Below, piece by piece: positions 20,431 to 30,274 of a stretch of 64,000 nucleotides of DNA. The translations under genes were made by a program, and so were the position numbers. The DNA is from Takakia lepidozioides (Eukaryota > Streptophyta > Takakiopsida > Takakiales > Takakiaceae), in assembly GCA_030704615.1 (NCBI GenBank), contig CM060731.1, positions 41,790,001-41,854,000 of the forward strand, given 5' to 3'. Numbering within the stretch: position 1 is the stretch's first letter; each line of letters opens with the position of its first letter. Under the pieces are notes generated by a model. It was not told the DNA's origin. It was given only the letters and a program-made list of their open reading frames with translations, and made no database searches.

Positions 20431-22400
20431 ATCTGACAGGCATTCACCTCTTTCCCTCGGTTGTCCCACCATTGACTGGGGTCAGAAAAATACTCACTCC
20501 ACAACTTCTCCTCATCTCTGCTACCTGTTTCTGGATACTTTCCTGTTGTCACATTGGCAGTATCATGTCAAAGCCACTCCAAACTAACTCAACCAGCTAA
20601 CTTGCAGAATTCAACATGAAAATTTGGGGCCGATCTGATAAAAAGGAAAAACAGGCTGAACGGTGTTGAAGAAGGTGCCTTGATTAGTAGTGCCTTATTT
20701 TATAAATTGTGCCGCTGCTGCTGCTGCGGCTTCCAGTTGACCATCTACCCATGCAGGTATCTTATATCCTTCCACAGGAATCATATGTAATCTGGAGCTT
20801 GAAATCCGGTCTTCTTGGATGAATCTGGACCCACACTCTATCCCTGTTCTTTCAGGTATCCATGCCCCTGCACGAATCATGCCTACATCCTTGCCTTGCT
20901 GCTAGCAGCTGATAATGATAGCCTATAATTCTTCCAGCAAACCCCCCAACCATACTTCTCACGCTAGTTTCTATGCTGACTTGCGTCTGCTTCCAACAAA
21001 CATTCACCTTAAATTGCCTCGATTGTTCCACCATTGGCTGGGGTCGGAAACGTGTTCATTCCAGAGCTTCTCCTCGGCTCCATTATCTGTTTTTTGATAC
21101 TTTCCTGTTGCCACATTGCCAGTAACATGTCAAAATCACTCCAAAACCACCATAGAGACGAGCTAACTTGCAAAATTCAGCACGAAAATTTTGGGACGAC
21201 TTTGATAACAGGGAAAAACAGGCTGAAATGTGTTGAAGAAGGTGCCTTCATTATACTCAATTGTGCTGTTGCCGCTGCTGTTTCCAGCTGACCATCTACC
21301 CACACAGATTTCTTGTAGCTATTGATCCACAGGGAATCAGAAGTAATCTTGTGATTGAAATCCAACCCCCTAGGATGAATGTGGACCTCTATCCCTGGTC
21401 CTTCAGCCAGCTAACTTGCAAATTTCAGCATGGAAATTTAGGGCCGATTCTGATAAGAGGGAAAAACAGGGTGAAATGTGTTGAAGAAGGTGCCTTCATT
21501 AGCAATGCCTGATTTTATCCATTGTGCCGCTGCTACTGTGGCTTCCAGTTGACCATATGTCTTCCACAGGGAATCATAGGTAATGTGGAGCTTGAAATCC
21601 GGCCCTCTTGGATAAATTTGGGCCCACATTCTATCTCTGCTAGCAGCTGAAGCAGCTGACACTGATGGCATGAAGTTCTTCCAGAAAACACCCTAACCCT
21701 ACCTATAGTAACATGTCAAAAACACTCCAAAACCACCATAGATCCACCCAACGAGCTAACTTACAGAAATCAATATGCATCTCAAGGCCGAGTCTGATGA
21801 GAAGGTAAAACAGGCAGAAATAGGTTGAAGAAGAAGGTGCCTCACCACATTGTCCTTGACCTTGTGTCATGACCCATGGAGGATTTGACCAAACATCAAC
21901 CCAAAAATGACCTCTTGCGTGTGCTGCTTGTGTCTGCAGCATTCAGAATGACATCTGGTAATCTGACAGGCATTCACCTTTTTGTCTCGTTTGTCCCACC
22001 ATTGGCTGGGGTCAGAAAAGTATTCATCCCACAACTTCTCCTCATCTCTGTTACCTGTTTTTGGATACTTTCCTGTTGTCACATTGGCAGTATCATATCA
22101 AAGTCACTCCAAACTACCAAAGGTTCACTCAACCAGCTAACTTGCACAATTCAACATGGAAATTTAGGGCCAATTTTGATAAGAGGGGAAAATAGGGTGA
22201 AATGTGTTGAAGAAGGTGTCTTCTCCTCACCTATGTTATCTGTTTTTGGATACTTTCCTGCTGCCACATCGGCAGTAATTTGTCAAAGTCACTCCTAACC
22301 ACCACAGATCCACCCAACGAGCTAAAGTAAAAAATTCAATATGCATCTCAGGGCCGAGTCTGATGAGAGGGCAAAACATGCTGAAATAGGTCAAAAGAAG
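20431..22400 (-). pseudogene. Array of OSB-like fragments in repeated blocks
   Basis: At least five blocks, broken by stops, repeat on the minus strand. Two (20440-20550 and 21960-22085) carry KYPxTGxxDEEKLW followed by YFSDPSQWWDNR or YFSDPSQWWDKR, the PDF-like motif of OSB proteins. Others (20690-20890, 21180-21360, 21440-21670) carry WVDGQLEAA and GTFFNTFHPVFPSY phrases. A non-coding companion word, ATTGTCCTTGACCTTGTGTC, ends blocks at 5130, 21855 and 22420. The repetition points to amplification of one chimeric OSB-PPR segment. Confidence 0.45.
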
Positions 22401-22734
22401 AAGCTGCCCTCACCACATTGTCCTTGACCTTGTGTCATGACCCATGGAGGATTTGACCGACCATCATCTCTTGTGTGTGCTGCTTGTACTGTACCCTCCC
22501 AAGAACCTGGTAAACATAAGGAAGAATACGCACAAGAGCCAAGCGCGCGTAGCAGAAGTGAGAGCGGCAGCGAGTACCAACATGAGCCAAGAGCACGCAG
22601 CAGAAGTGGGAGAAGGTCCGCGCAGCGGATGATAGGAGGCGGAAAAAAAACCAACGCAAAAGGATTTGAGCACGCGATGTCGCGGTGGATAAGTGGAGAC
22701 CTTACCAGTATGCTACATACAAACATACGTAACT

Positions 22735-22878
22735 TACCCCCAAATATATATATATATATATATATTAGGAATTCTTCAGCCCCTTTCTATATACATAGTA
22801 TGTATGTGGGGGTATTAAATTACCCCCATTCTGTTCATGCACGTGATAGGTACATTAAACCTTGGTGCACCCCCCAGG
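22735..22878 (-). repeat. Right terminal/subterminal repeat of T2, with a TA microsatellite
   Basis: The minus strand begins CCTGGGGGGTGCACC at 22878 and has the TTTAATGTACC and CACGTGCATG blocks, then CCCCC-rich AT DNA. A run of about eleven TA dinucleotides lies at 22745-22767. The stretch 22400-22735 has no recognised gene. Confidence 0.65.
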
Positions 22879-23062
22879 CATCCATGGGACGTGGAATGCA
22901 TGCAATGGCCTCCACCTTTGTCTATTGAACACCCAATCCTCCAGGGTATATCATGTGGCCCAGATACTCATTCTGATTGTGGAAGAACTTGCACTTTCCG
23001 GGGTGCAGTTTCAACCCGTACGCTCTCCAGCGCTCAAACACCACCTGAAGGTGTCTCTCATG
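22879..23062 (-). pseudogene. R1 reverse transcriptase, end of palm
   Basis: Minus-strand codons read EHERHLQVVFERWRAYG, LKLHPGKCKFF and YLGHMIYPGG. These are the helix after the catalytic DD, and motifs D and E, of gypsy reverse transcriptases. The YxDD motif and everything before it are gone; about 60 unexplained bases (23050-23110) separate this from the methyltransferase. The sequence meets T2 where the thumb should start. Confidence 0.85.
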
Positions 23063-23109
23063 CTCCTCACATGAATTACGATTTATTAATTTAAAATAGT
23101 TACCCCTGG

Positions 23110-23672
23110 CTGAGAGTCTGAGATCCTGCTTACCACAATCGCGGTCGATGCGCGCGTGATCCCACCGCTGCTGCATCCAATAGCACCGCCGATCCAATCC
23201 AAGACCACACCTGATGCACACTGGCCATTACCCTGGCCCGAGAATCCCCCATAAGAGGAACATTCTCTAGGATATAGCCTAGAGGTTGCACTTGCCTTGT
23301 CTGCAAGTCCCGCAACACTCGCAACATCTCCCAAAACAAATACGATCGTGCATCATGCAAGCCATTCCCATGACCTGCGGGAGAGTGTCATTAGCAAGGC
23401 CATCCGGCTATCATGGCCAAGTCAATGGAACCATGCCGGTCCAAATCATTCGCCCCCAGCAAGGTAATGTCTGCTGGCAAGGCCTTTTGATACCCTTGAA
23501 TTGCTGAGAGAGACAACAATTCAGGATATTGGTGTGTGAACAAGGCGATGTGGCGCATAGAAATACGCCAAGCTATTTCATCCTTCTCCACATACAAGTA
23601 CTTGCGTACTTTAATCCTTGCTTGCAACCCTCCTGCAAGCCCAGTGCTCATGCCTCCAAACAGGTCTAGCAA
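23110..23672 (-). pseudogene. Cytosine-C5 DNA methyltransferase domain inside R1
   Basis: In one minus-strand frame, broken only by TAA and TGA at 23388-23393, the motifs come in canonical order. DLFGGMSTGLAGG is motif I (SAM binding) and YVEKDE motif II. AGWPC is motif IV with the catalytic Cys and is immediately followed by the stops. HSPAGHGNGLHDARSYLF follows, then ILENVPLMG (motif VI, ENV) and GSRAHRPRLW (motif VIII-like QxRxR). It would methylate cytosine in DNA. Target-recognition region and motifs IX-X are missing, apparently by the deletion that also removed the RT start. It lies between retropepsin and RT, so it was part of the polyprotein. Confidence 0.85.
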
Positions 23673-24102
23673 ACATCAGGTGGTTGCCAGATAATGGGCA
23701 CTGTGTCCAAAGGAGCTAACTCAGGAGGTCCAGGTGATGTCACTGAACTCCCCTCACTCATCAATGGAAAGACCTCCTGCCATGCTTGATGCACACACTC
23801 GTCTGCTACTCGATGCAAATTCCCAACCGTACCCCACAGTAGAATATGCACAGGCACATGAGGAAGCAAATCAGCATTGTATGCATATTGTTTGTCCTCA
23901 TCAGGTGATGGCCTATCATCTGCATGGCTATTGCCCTCCAAGAGCTCACCACCCCAAGCCACCACCCCTAAGTGGGCATCATGTTCCTATGATCCACCGC
24001 TACATTCACAATAAACCGCACTGGGAGCAGTGCACGTCGGTCATCTCTTGACTGCCACTCCGGCCTATAGGATGTCGTTTCCTCCCAAAAGTCCAAAGTA
24101 AA
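23666..24102 (-). pseudogene. R1 linker between protease and methyltransferase
   Basis: After TGA at 24103-24105 the protease frame continues with a conserved-looking stretch (TLDFWEETTSYRPEW, RALLPVRFIV). It shifts frame near 23970 into an open frame ending WQPPDV, which precedes the methyltransferase after one more shift near 23672. A Trp/Pro-rich linker, no recognised domain. Confidence 0.6.
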
Positions 24103-25185
24103 TCATATGGGGTACAACACAGCCCCACCAACAAGCACATCATAGAACATCGCGTCTGTAACAATGGCTTTAGCTCTCATGACTGAGTCGTCCGTAGGAT
24201 GATCCGGCTGCAATCGAATGAAGAACCCAAGGCGTGTAATCCCTCGTGCCTTCTCTGAACCGCCCAAAGATGTTTGAATTTGGAAATGGCAAGGCTCCAA
24301 ATCCGCCTCTGTAAGGCCCAAGCCTGCAATTGCTGCTCTTCCCAACATCAATGGTTGTGCTCCCAAGTCCAACAAGACCCGCAGTGGCCTATACCTCCTC
24401 CCGGCTGGGCCACCCAACTGAAACACACTATCCTGATTGTCCACAAGGACTACCCCAGGAGTCACCATACTACGCTCAATGGTTGGTCTAGCTGGCAACT
24501 CCTGCAACCTTGCAGCTGCCGCTTGCCATGGTGTAGCTGTGGCTGTCTTCACCCTTGAGTCCAAGGCATCCATGCACTGCACATTATCTGTTATTTCCGC
24601 AGATAGTGCCGATGCATCACCACTCTCACAGAGTTTAGCTGCTAATCTGAACACAACAGCTGGCCGAATCCCCGGCATTGTAATTGTCATTGCAGAAAAT
24701 AATGGAGCTTGACAAACCACCGTAGCCGCCCCCAACAATGTACTAGCTGCACCTTGCTTTGCAGCACCACCCAGTGGCATTTCCCGAGCCACACCAACTC
24801 TCCCTACTGGCACTCGTGGCTCTACCTCTGACACACTTGGGCGAGCGGGTACCATCGATGGCATAGTTGGCACTGTCTCAGCCAATGTAAAGGACTGTGG
24901 AAGCTTTGTCTGACGACTTGCTTCCCTCCTTTGTGGATCAAAATCCACATCCGCTCCTCTTGGCTCAGGAGCACGAGTTGCTACTCGAGTGATAGCAGCT
25001 GCAGAGTCCACATGCAATGGTTCTGCAAGTGCGGCTTCACACATGAAGCCCATACCAATCTGGTCTTCCCTAGGCATATGAGGTTGTGCAGGTGGGGCTT
25101 GAACCTCAGGCCTTGGAGCTGGCGCAACATGAGTAGTGGCCATGGTAGCAAGACGTTGCTCTAGCTGGGCAAGCCTATCCACCAT
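24103..25185 (-). pseudogene. R1 retropepsin-like protease region
   Basis: The frame of 360 codons is in the same frame as gag. A coiled-coil-like start (VDRLAQLEQRLATM) and a Pro/Ala-rich linker lead to a retropepsin fold at about residues 270-360: LLDLGAQPLMLG, where the catalytic D-[ST]-G-A has become D-L-G-A, and DVLVGGAVLYPI near the end. The protease matures the gag-pol polyprotein. The Ser/Thr-to-Leu change beside the catalytic Asp probably inactivates it. The frame is bounded by TGA at 25219-25221 and at 24103-24105. Confidence 0.75.
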
Positions 25186-26563
25186 GCATTGGTCATGACC
25201 TTGACTTTGACATTGTGCTCATTGGTTTTGGTTATGACCTCCACCGTGACCTCTGCCTCTCTGGGCTACATTGCCTCGTCCTCGGCCACCATTGTTCCCT
25301 TGGAACTGATCTGGCCGTAGCTCAGGATGCAAGTCATAACAATGGGCCTCCTCATGCCCATACTTGCCACAATGCCCACACTGTAGTTATGTAGGCTGTG
25401 CCTATACCGGCCCTTTGCCTCTCTCCGGGAAATCTCTCTTAACATGGGGTCCTCCACAATCCCAACATGTTACACCTGACTGTTGTTGGTCTGAGAATAA
25501 AGGAAGTGACCTCTGCAATTGAGATCCACTCTGTCCTTCCCTGGGCTTCGTCTGAGCCCCCTTGTTGCCTTGAGCACGTTGGGGTAGTGGTTGTTGTTGG
25601 CTAGGAGCCCCACTTCGTTGTGTCTCCTTACCAAATCCCACCATGACCACTCACTCCTCCACCATATTGAGCTCTATCCGCTCTGCCAGCAAAAACACGT
25701 TTGCTAAGGTGGATTGGTCCACTTGTAGGAGAGTTGCATCCCGCACCCTTCTCCTCAGCTCCTTGTCCAATATCCCATACCAGAATTGGACTGCTTGAGC
25801 TTCCGTAACTCCTTGGGTTACATTTATCAATCGCCTCATGTGCGTGTAAGTCTTCCTCAAACTCTCAGTAGGCTTGCGCTGGAACTCTTGCAAGCTTTGC
25901 AATTTCTCCGTCCTTATCCCCTGGTAGTTTCTCCTCAACTCCTCGAAGAACTCCAGAACTGGGTTAAAGACAGGCACTGGTGCTGGTGCTGCAGCAGGAG
26001 CTTGAGTGGATTTCCCATCTCCATCTTTATTTGTCCCACTACTAGTGCTTGCAGTTGGGGATGTTGGTGTAGCTGCTGGTGTCGCCGCTGCCCTTGTGCT
26101 TCTACTGATGGAGATATAGTCAGGTGACCAATATTGTCGCCACTCCTCAATCTCCACCTCATTTCCCCGCCTAAACTCATGGTAGTCATCCATAGGCGGC
26201 CCCTCAAGGTGCTGAAAACAGCCCCTTCCACGCCATAAAAGGTGTAAACAGTTGTGGATTGCGCATCTGCTGCAAATCACATCAACTATCAAACTCCTGT
26301 ATGAAATCATCAAGCTTGATGATGCCCACAGCTCCCGAGTACCGACGTGGCCCCTTGGTAGCTCCATACATTTCCTCCATCGTATCCCACAATAATGGCA
26401 CGGAAATGGCTTGCACTCTCGGCAAGAATCCTCCATACTGTGAGTGTGAACCTTCTTCAGAAAACACTGAAGGTGAAGGTAGCCTAAACTGCACACCTCG
26501 TCTTGTATATCCACTAGTATCGCTGGTGCTCGTACCGGCACTCTCCTCAGCAACTGGTGGCAT
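25186..26563 (-). pseudogene. R1 gag with two zinc knuckles
   Basis: The capsid region has LFTPFMAW, then WRQYW and the conserved block LQSLQEFQRKPTESLRKTY. Zinc knuckles follow: CWDCGGPHVKRDF (last Cys lost) and CGHCGKYGHEEAHC, an intact CX2CX4HX4C. An RG-rich tail follows, typical of nucleocapsid. In-frame stops are TGA 26282-26284, TGA 25651-25653, TAG 25402-25404, TAA 25387-25389 and TGA 25219-25221. There is one frameshift near 26215. Gag packages the element RNA. Confidence 0.82.
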
Positions 26564-27326
26564 CTCCGTGATGAAAACTCACACTCAAACCGGCTATCAA
26601 CCTGTCTCTAAGCCCCCTTTCCACAAAGTAACCGGGTAGAGAACCGGTTGCGGCTTATGGTTTGGAATACTAGGTTTCTATTCTGAACCTGCATCCACCG
26701 CAGACACTCATATGGTCTGCTGGTCATCAACCCAGCCTCACCATAAGAGAAACAATGATGGTCTGCTGGTCATCACCCCAGCCTCACCACCGACAGCACG
26801 CTCTAGGATTGGCCGGCCACAATATTTCCGGCACAACCACCTATAAAAGCAAGCGCCCAAACCAAACTAGCATGGCGCACAGTCAAGCATACATTTGTGG
26901 GAGGAGGATCCAAACACAGGAAACTCAAACAACTACACCGCCCACAGCTTAAATCAATCGATCTGCTTGCGGCTTCAATAAACCTGCAAGATGGCCAAGT
27001 CTCTATCCAAACTAGCTTTGCCTCCGCTTACGGAAAAGCTTTGGCCTACAAGAATGATGGAAGACTATAGAGAAGGGAAGCTAAAGCAATCTCTACGCCC
27101 ATAATGCTCTCATCCCATTGCTCCCCCTATCTTCACACTCATTCTTGCTTAAGCAATAGATAAGACTATCCTTAAATAACCTCTCAAATAACTCTCAAGA
27201 GCCCTCAAATTATTGCCATGAACTTCTGAAATCTGCCCTCAATCAGCCCCTAACATAGACCCACCGAGGTTCAAGAAGTTCGTAAACTTGGACTCTAAAC
27301 AGTCCACCAAAATGCCCTAGGCGCCC
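26564..27326 (-). other. R1 leader; primer-binding site not found
   Basis: Sequence between gag and the minisatellites. A block of about 50 bases around GGTCTGCTGGTCATCA is duplicated at 26715-26760 and 26757-26810. I looked for complements of tRNA 3' ends, including initiator Met, and found none convincing, so the LTR/leader border cannot be placed. Confidence 0.4.
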
Positions 27327-27890
27327 GCCAATTAGTGGCCTCCACGGTCTCCAACCAGCCCTCACAATGGCTCCACAAACCTGCTCAATATGACCTCCAA
27401 GGACCTCCAAGAGTCCTCCAAACAGCCCTTAAGAAGCTCCACAAATCTGCCAAGTATTGGCCTCCAAGGACCTCCAACAGTCCTCCAACAACCCTTAAAA
27501 AGCTCCTCAAATCTGCCAAGTATTGGCCTCCAAGGACCTCCAAGAGTCCCCCAACAGCCCTTAAGAAGCTCCTCAAATCTGCCAAGTATTTGCCTCCAAG
27601 GACCTCCAATAGTCCCCCAAAGAGCTCTTAGAAAACTCCATAAGCCTGCCCAATATGGGCATCCAAGGACCTCCAATCGTCCTCCAACCAGCCCTCACAA
27701 GGCTCCACAGGCTTGCCAAACATTGGCCTCAAAGGACCCCCAAATAGTCCTTCAAACAGCCCCAAACAGGCTCCACAAGCTTGCAAGATATTGGCTTCAA
27801 TAGACCCCAAATAGTCCTCAAAGCAGGCCCCAATACCCGCAAGATATTGGCCTCAATAGACCCCAAATAAGCCCCCATAAGGCTTCAAGA
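27327..27890. repeat. 66-bp minisatellite, about nine copies
   Basis: Units beginning CCTCCAAGGACCTCCAA start near 27394, 27461, 27527, 27593, 27660, 27727, 27795 and 27851, with a degenerate unit near 27339. The period is 66-68 bases, and divergence increases toward 27890. Open frames across it follow the repeat and are not genes. It lies upstream of gag, in the leader or LTR of R1. Confidence 0.9.
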
Positions 27891-28135
27891 ATATCCATAG
27901 TCAGTCGATTTTTCATCCGTCACTGACCGAGTTTCATCCAAAACCGTGATTTCTCATCCGCAGGTCCGATATTTCATCCGTCACGATAGTTCATCCGTCG
28001 GTGCGATTTTTCATCTGCTGGCACGATAGTTCATCCGCTGCCACGATTTCATCTGCTGACGCAGTTTCATCCATCGCAACCAATTCTCATCCAGGAGCGC
28101 CGATTTTCATCCACTGGCTCAATAGTTCATCCGAT
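27891..28135. repeat. Short-period TTCATCCG repeat
   Basis: About fifteen occurrences of TTCATCC(G/A) or TTCATCTGC at spacings of 15-22 bases, for example near 27911, 27952, 27972, 27988 and 28009. It directly follows the 66-bp array and differs from it in sequence. Confidence 0.8.
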
Positions 28136-28164
28136 GGGACAATGGTGGTGCTCCCAACTCTGGG

Positions 28165-28300
28165 GCAATGTTCCCGTACGTTCCCATGCATTCCCACGAG
28201 TTCCCAAGGAGTTCCCAAGCGTTCTCACGCGTTCCCTCGAGTTCCCAATGAGTTCACACGCGTTCCCAAGCGTTCCCACGCATTCCCAAGCTAGGGTTTG
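28165..28300. repeat. Short-period GTTCCCA(A/C)G(C/A) repeat
   Basis: Roughly a dozen copies of GTTCCCAAGC or ATTCCCACGC at a period of 11-12 bases. It is the third unrelated tandem array in a row within 1 kb upstream of R1 gag. Confidence 0.8.
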
Positions 28301-29157
28301 CGCCGCTTTGCCTCTGTGATTGCTGCAACGAGCTATGGCTTCTATGGAGCAACCAGTCGTGTTGTTCTTGGTTTCTTGAGCATCAATAGATCACCAAGAG
28401 TACCTCTAACTCCCTGAGCAAGCTATTTGCCACACAACAAGCTCTCTTTCTCTATGGAACTTATTGAAACAAGCATAGAACAAGCTATTGAGCTTTCTAT
28501 GGCATACCCTCTTCTAGCCATCGCATGCACTCATAGTGGTTCCTTCCATGGCCATAGTACACCTCTTAGAGCTTATAATCCAGCCCTGCACTTGCCACTT
28601 CCATAGACATGCTCTTCCCAAGCTTGGGATTGAAACCCCAACTCAAAGCATGTTCTACAAATACACTATTCTGCCCCAAAGAAAAATCAGATGTCTACCT
28701 CCACTCATAGCTCTCCTAAGCTTGAAGTTGAAGACTCCCACAAGCTGAAACCATGCTCCACACATGCACCGCTTGCTTCCTTAACACCCGAGCTCTTCTT
28801 GAACTCCTCAAACACTGCAACACTTGCAGAACAAGAGCTTCTTCACAAGCTCTCAAACTTTCAATGGGGCTCTCCTTGAAGACCTCCTCTTGTACATAAA
28901 CACCATAAGGCTTTCCTCTTGCAAACCCTGCAACACCTTGTAGCTTAAGAGCTATCTACCAAGCTCTCCTCCACACAAGTGCTAACTATGCTAACACCTT
29001 GCACTCATAGATGTAAGCTGGTCTTCTTCTAGTGATACAGAAATGGTGAAAAGAGGAGAAACCACTCTATCACGTATATAAGCCAATGGCACCTGTGCTA
29101 AAGGACTCCACCATACAGACCTCACCCACTCTCCATCTCAAGTACTAGAAATATGGG
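28301..29157 (-). other. Probable remainder of the R1 5' LTR
   Basis: No gene recognised. It lies between the tandem repeats and the LTR segment shared with 5623-5839, so it most likely belongs to the LTR. A TATATAA-like word at about 29075-29081, readable on either strand, could be a promoter element. The corresponding part of the 3' LTR is outside the window, so this cannot be confirmed here. Confidence 0.35.
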
Positions 29158-29374
29158 GACGAGAGAGGTCTCGGGAGGCTCGACTAGTAGAAGACGAGCC
29201 TGCCTACGTCTCATGTGGAGATAACCTCCCCACGTTCCAAGTGAGGTTTACCACCTCACTTGGCACATGGAACCAAATGAAGTCCCAATGCCAACAAAAT
29301 ACAAATATAAATGTATAATGTCTTAATTAGCTAGAAATAACTATTTCTAACTAATCACAAACAAAACCATGACA
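29158..29374 (-). repeat. R1 5' LTR segment matching the 3' LTR
   Basis: It aligns without gaps to 5623-5839 with about 11 differences by eye. Homology ends at 29374. If the LTR begins at the base equivalent to 5926, the first 87 or so bases are missing here. Confidence 0.75.
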
Positions 29375-29982
29375 AATCGCAAATAAAATTCTAAAGGTAG
29401 GACGCTGACTTCAGTTCACCGGGGTATTGCTCTGCACATGGTGCTCGTTGGGGGTTTCGGAATCCCTGGAGCAGCCCCATCTGGATTCCTCCTTATCATC
29501 TCTAAACAACGTTGCCGTGTATCCACTCGAATTGCGGATTTAGGGGGAAAAATTAACCCCATTGATGCCATGAGGCATGATACACATCCATGGGATGAGG
29601 GACGAGCCCAAGACATAAGCAAGAGAGACCGCCGAACCGTCCATGACAAGGACCAAAAGGGTCCGGGGATGAGAGGACGGGCGACCATAGTCGGCCATAC
29701 CCCATGCAATTCAATGATGCCTAAATGCAAAAAGCTAAGTGTTGTAACGTACCCTACAAAGTAAGGACGAAAAATCGTAACTGCCTGCCTACTGAGGACC
29801 TTGAAGAGCATTCTGTAGAGCCCGGGAAGCAAGGCGACGTGATCAGTGGTCGAAGTTGAGCTTCACCGATCTCTTTTCTTGATGTGTCTCCAATTGATGT
29901 CGCGGTCAAACTCTGGCGATTCAGGGTAGTGGCGAGAACAATCCGTCCCACTACTTGTATTTCCATTAGCAAACATATTACA
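29375..29982. other. Unidentified stretch, open on both strands
   Basis: Long frames run on both strands (29416-29832 minus and 29438-29764 plus). The minus one contains RPYFVGYVTTLSFLHLGIIE. Composition differs from the flanks and the text looks organelle-like to me, but I cannot name a gene. A nuclear copy of organelle DNA or an intron piece is possible. It ends at the R2 LTR. Confidence 0.25.
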
Positions 29983-30243
29983 TGTTAGAGGGCTATTTGG
30001 GACTTAGACACTTTTTACGGGTTCTGTGGGGTACCCCTAATTTTTGCGCAGACTTACGATGGTAGACTTAGACCAACACAGGCTTAGGGGGTGGTACACA
30101 AGGTTGCACAGTCAGTCACAGCCACACAGTCTTACACAGCCTGATGCAGCCTTACACAGTCTGTCACAGTCAATCACAGCCTATCACAGTTAGTCACAGT
30201 TTATCACAGCCCGACACAGCTTTGCACAGCCAGTCACAGCCCG
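29983..30243 (+). repeat. R2 5' LTR, first part only
   Basis: Matches 36944-37200, including TTTTTACGGGTTCTGTGGGG and the run of CACAGCC-like words. The match stops near 30243, where gag leader begins. About 700 bases of LTR and the primer-binding site are deleted. Confidence 0.85.
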
Positions 30244-30274
30244 AAAGTTATTTGAAAGCTAATTATCCATATCT

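Larger units (their letters stand above)
8402..22878. mobile_element. T2: 14.5-kb segment with inverted termini and target duplication, inserted in R1
   Basis: The left end reads CCCAGGAGGTGCATTCTTCAT on the plus strand; the right end on the minus strand reads CCTGGGGGGTGCACC, with AATGTACC and CACGTGC blocks following in both. Flanks are AATCCATG (8394-8401) and CATCCATG (22879-22886), 7 of 8 identical. The RT domain of R1 stops at one border and resumes at the other. Contents are a phosphomannomutase gene, a hairpin, a kinase pseudogene and PPR/OSB fragments. No transposase was recognised. A large MULE-like gene-capturing element is one reading; the superfamily is open. Confidence 0.65.
5623..29374 (-). 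mobile_element. R1: Ty3/gypsy retrotransposon with DNA methyltransferase and PHD finger, split by T2
   Basis: The minus strand carries, in order, an LTR piece, gag, retropepsin, a C5-methyltransferase domain, the RT palm end, the T2 insertion (8402-22878), RT thumb, RNase H, integrase, a PHD finger, a polypurine tract and an LTR piece. The two LTR pieces (5623-5839 and 29158-29374) are the same length and differ at about 11 of 217 positions by eye. That supports one old element interrupted later, about 9.3 kb without T2. Joining the RT halves at the T2 borders does not restore the frame exactly, so small indels, or fragments from two copies, remain possible. Stops and frameshifts make it non-autonomous now. 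Confidence 0.75.

Noticed and set aside
8402-22878. Helitron origin for T2
   Set aside because: The ends are inverted copies with flanking duplication and no CTRR-hairpin terminus, which does not fit a Helitron.
27335-27803. Repetitive open frames across the 66-bp array, and a possible CRISPR-like array
   Set aside because: Units are contiguous minisatellite copies without distinct spacers, and the frames are a by-product of a period divisible by three.
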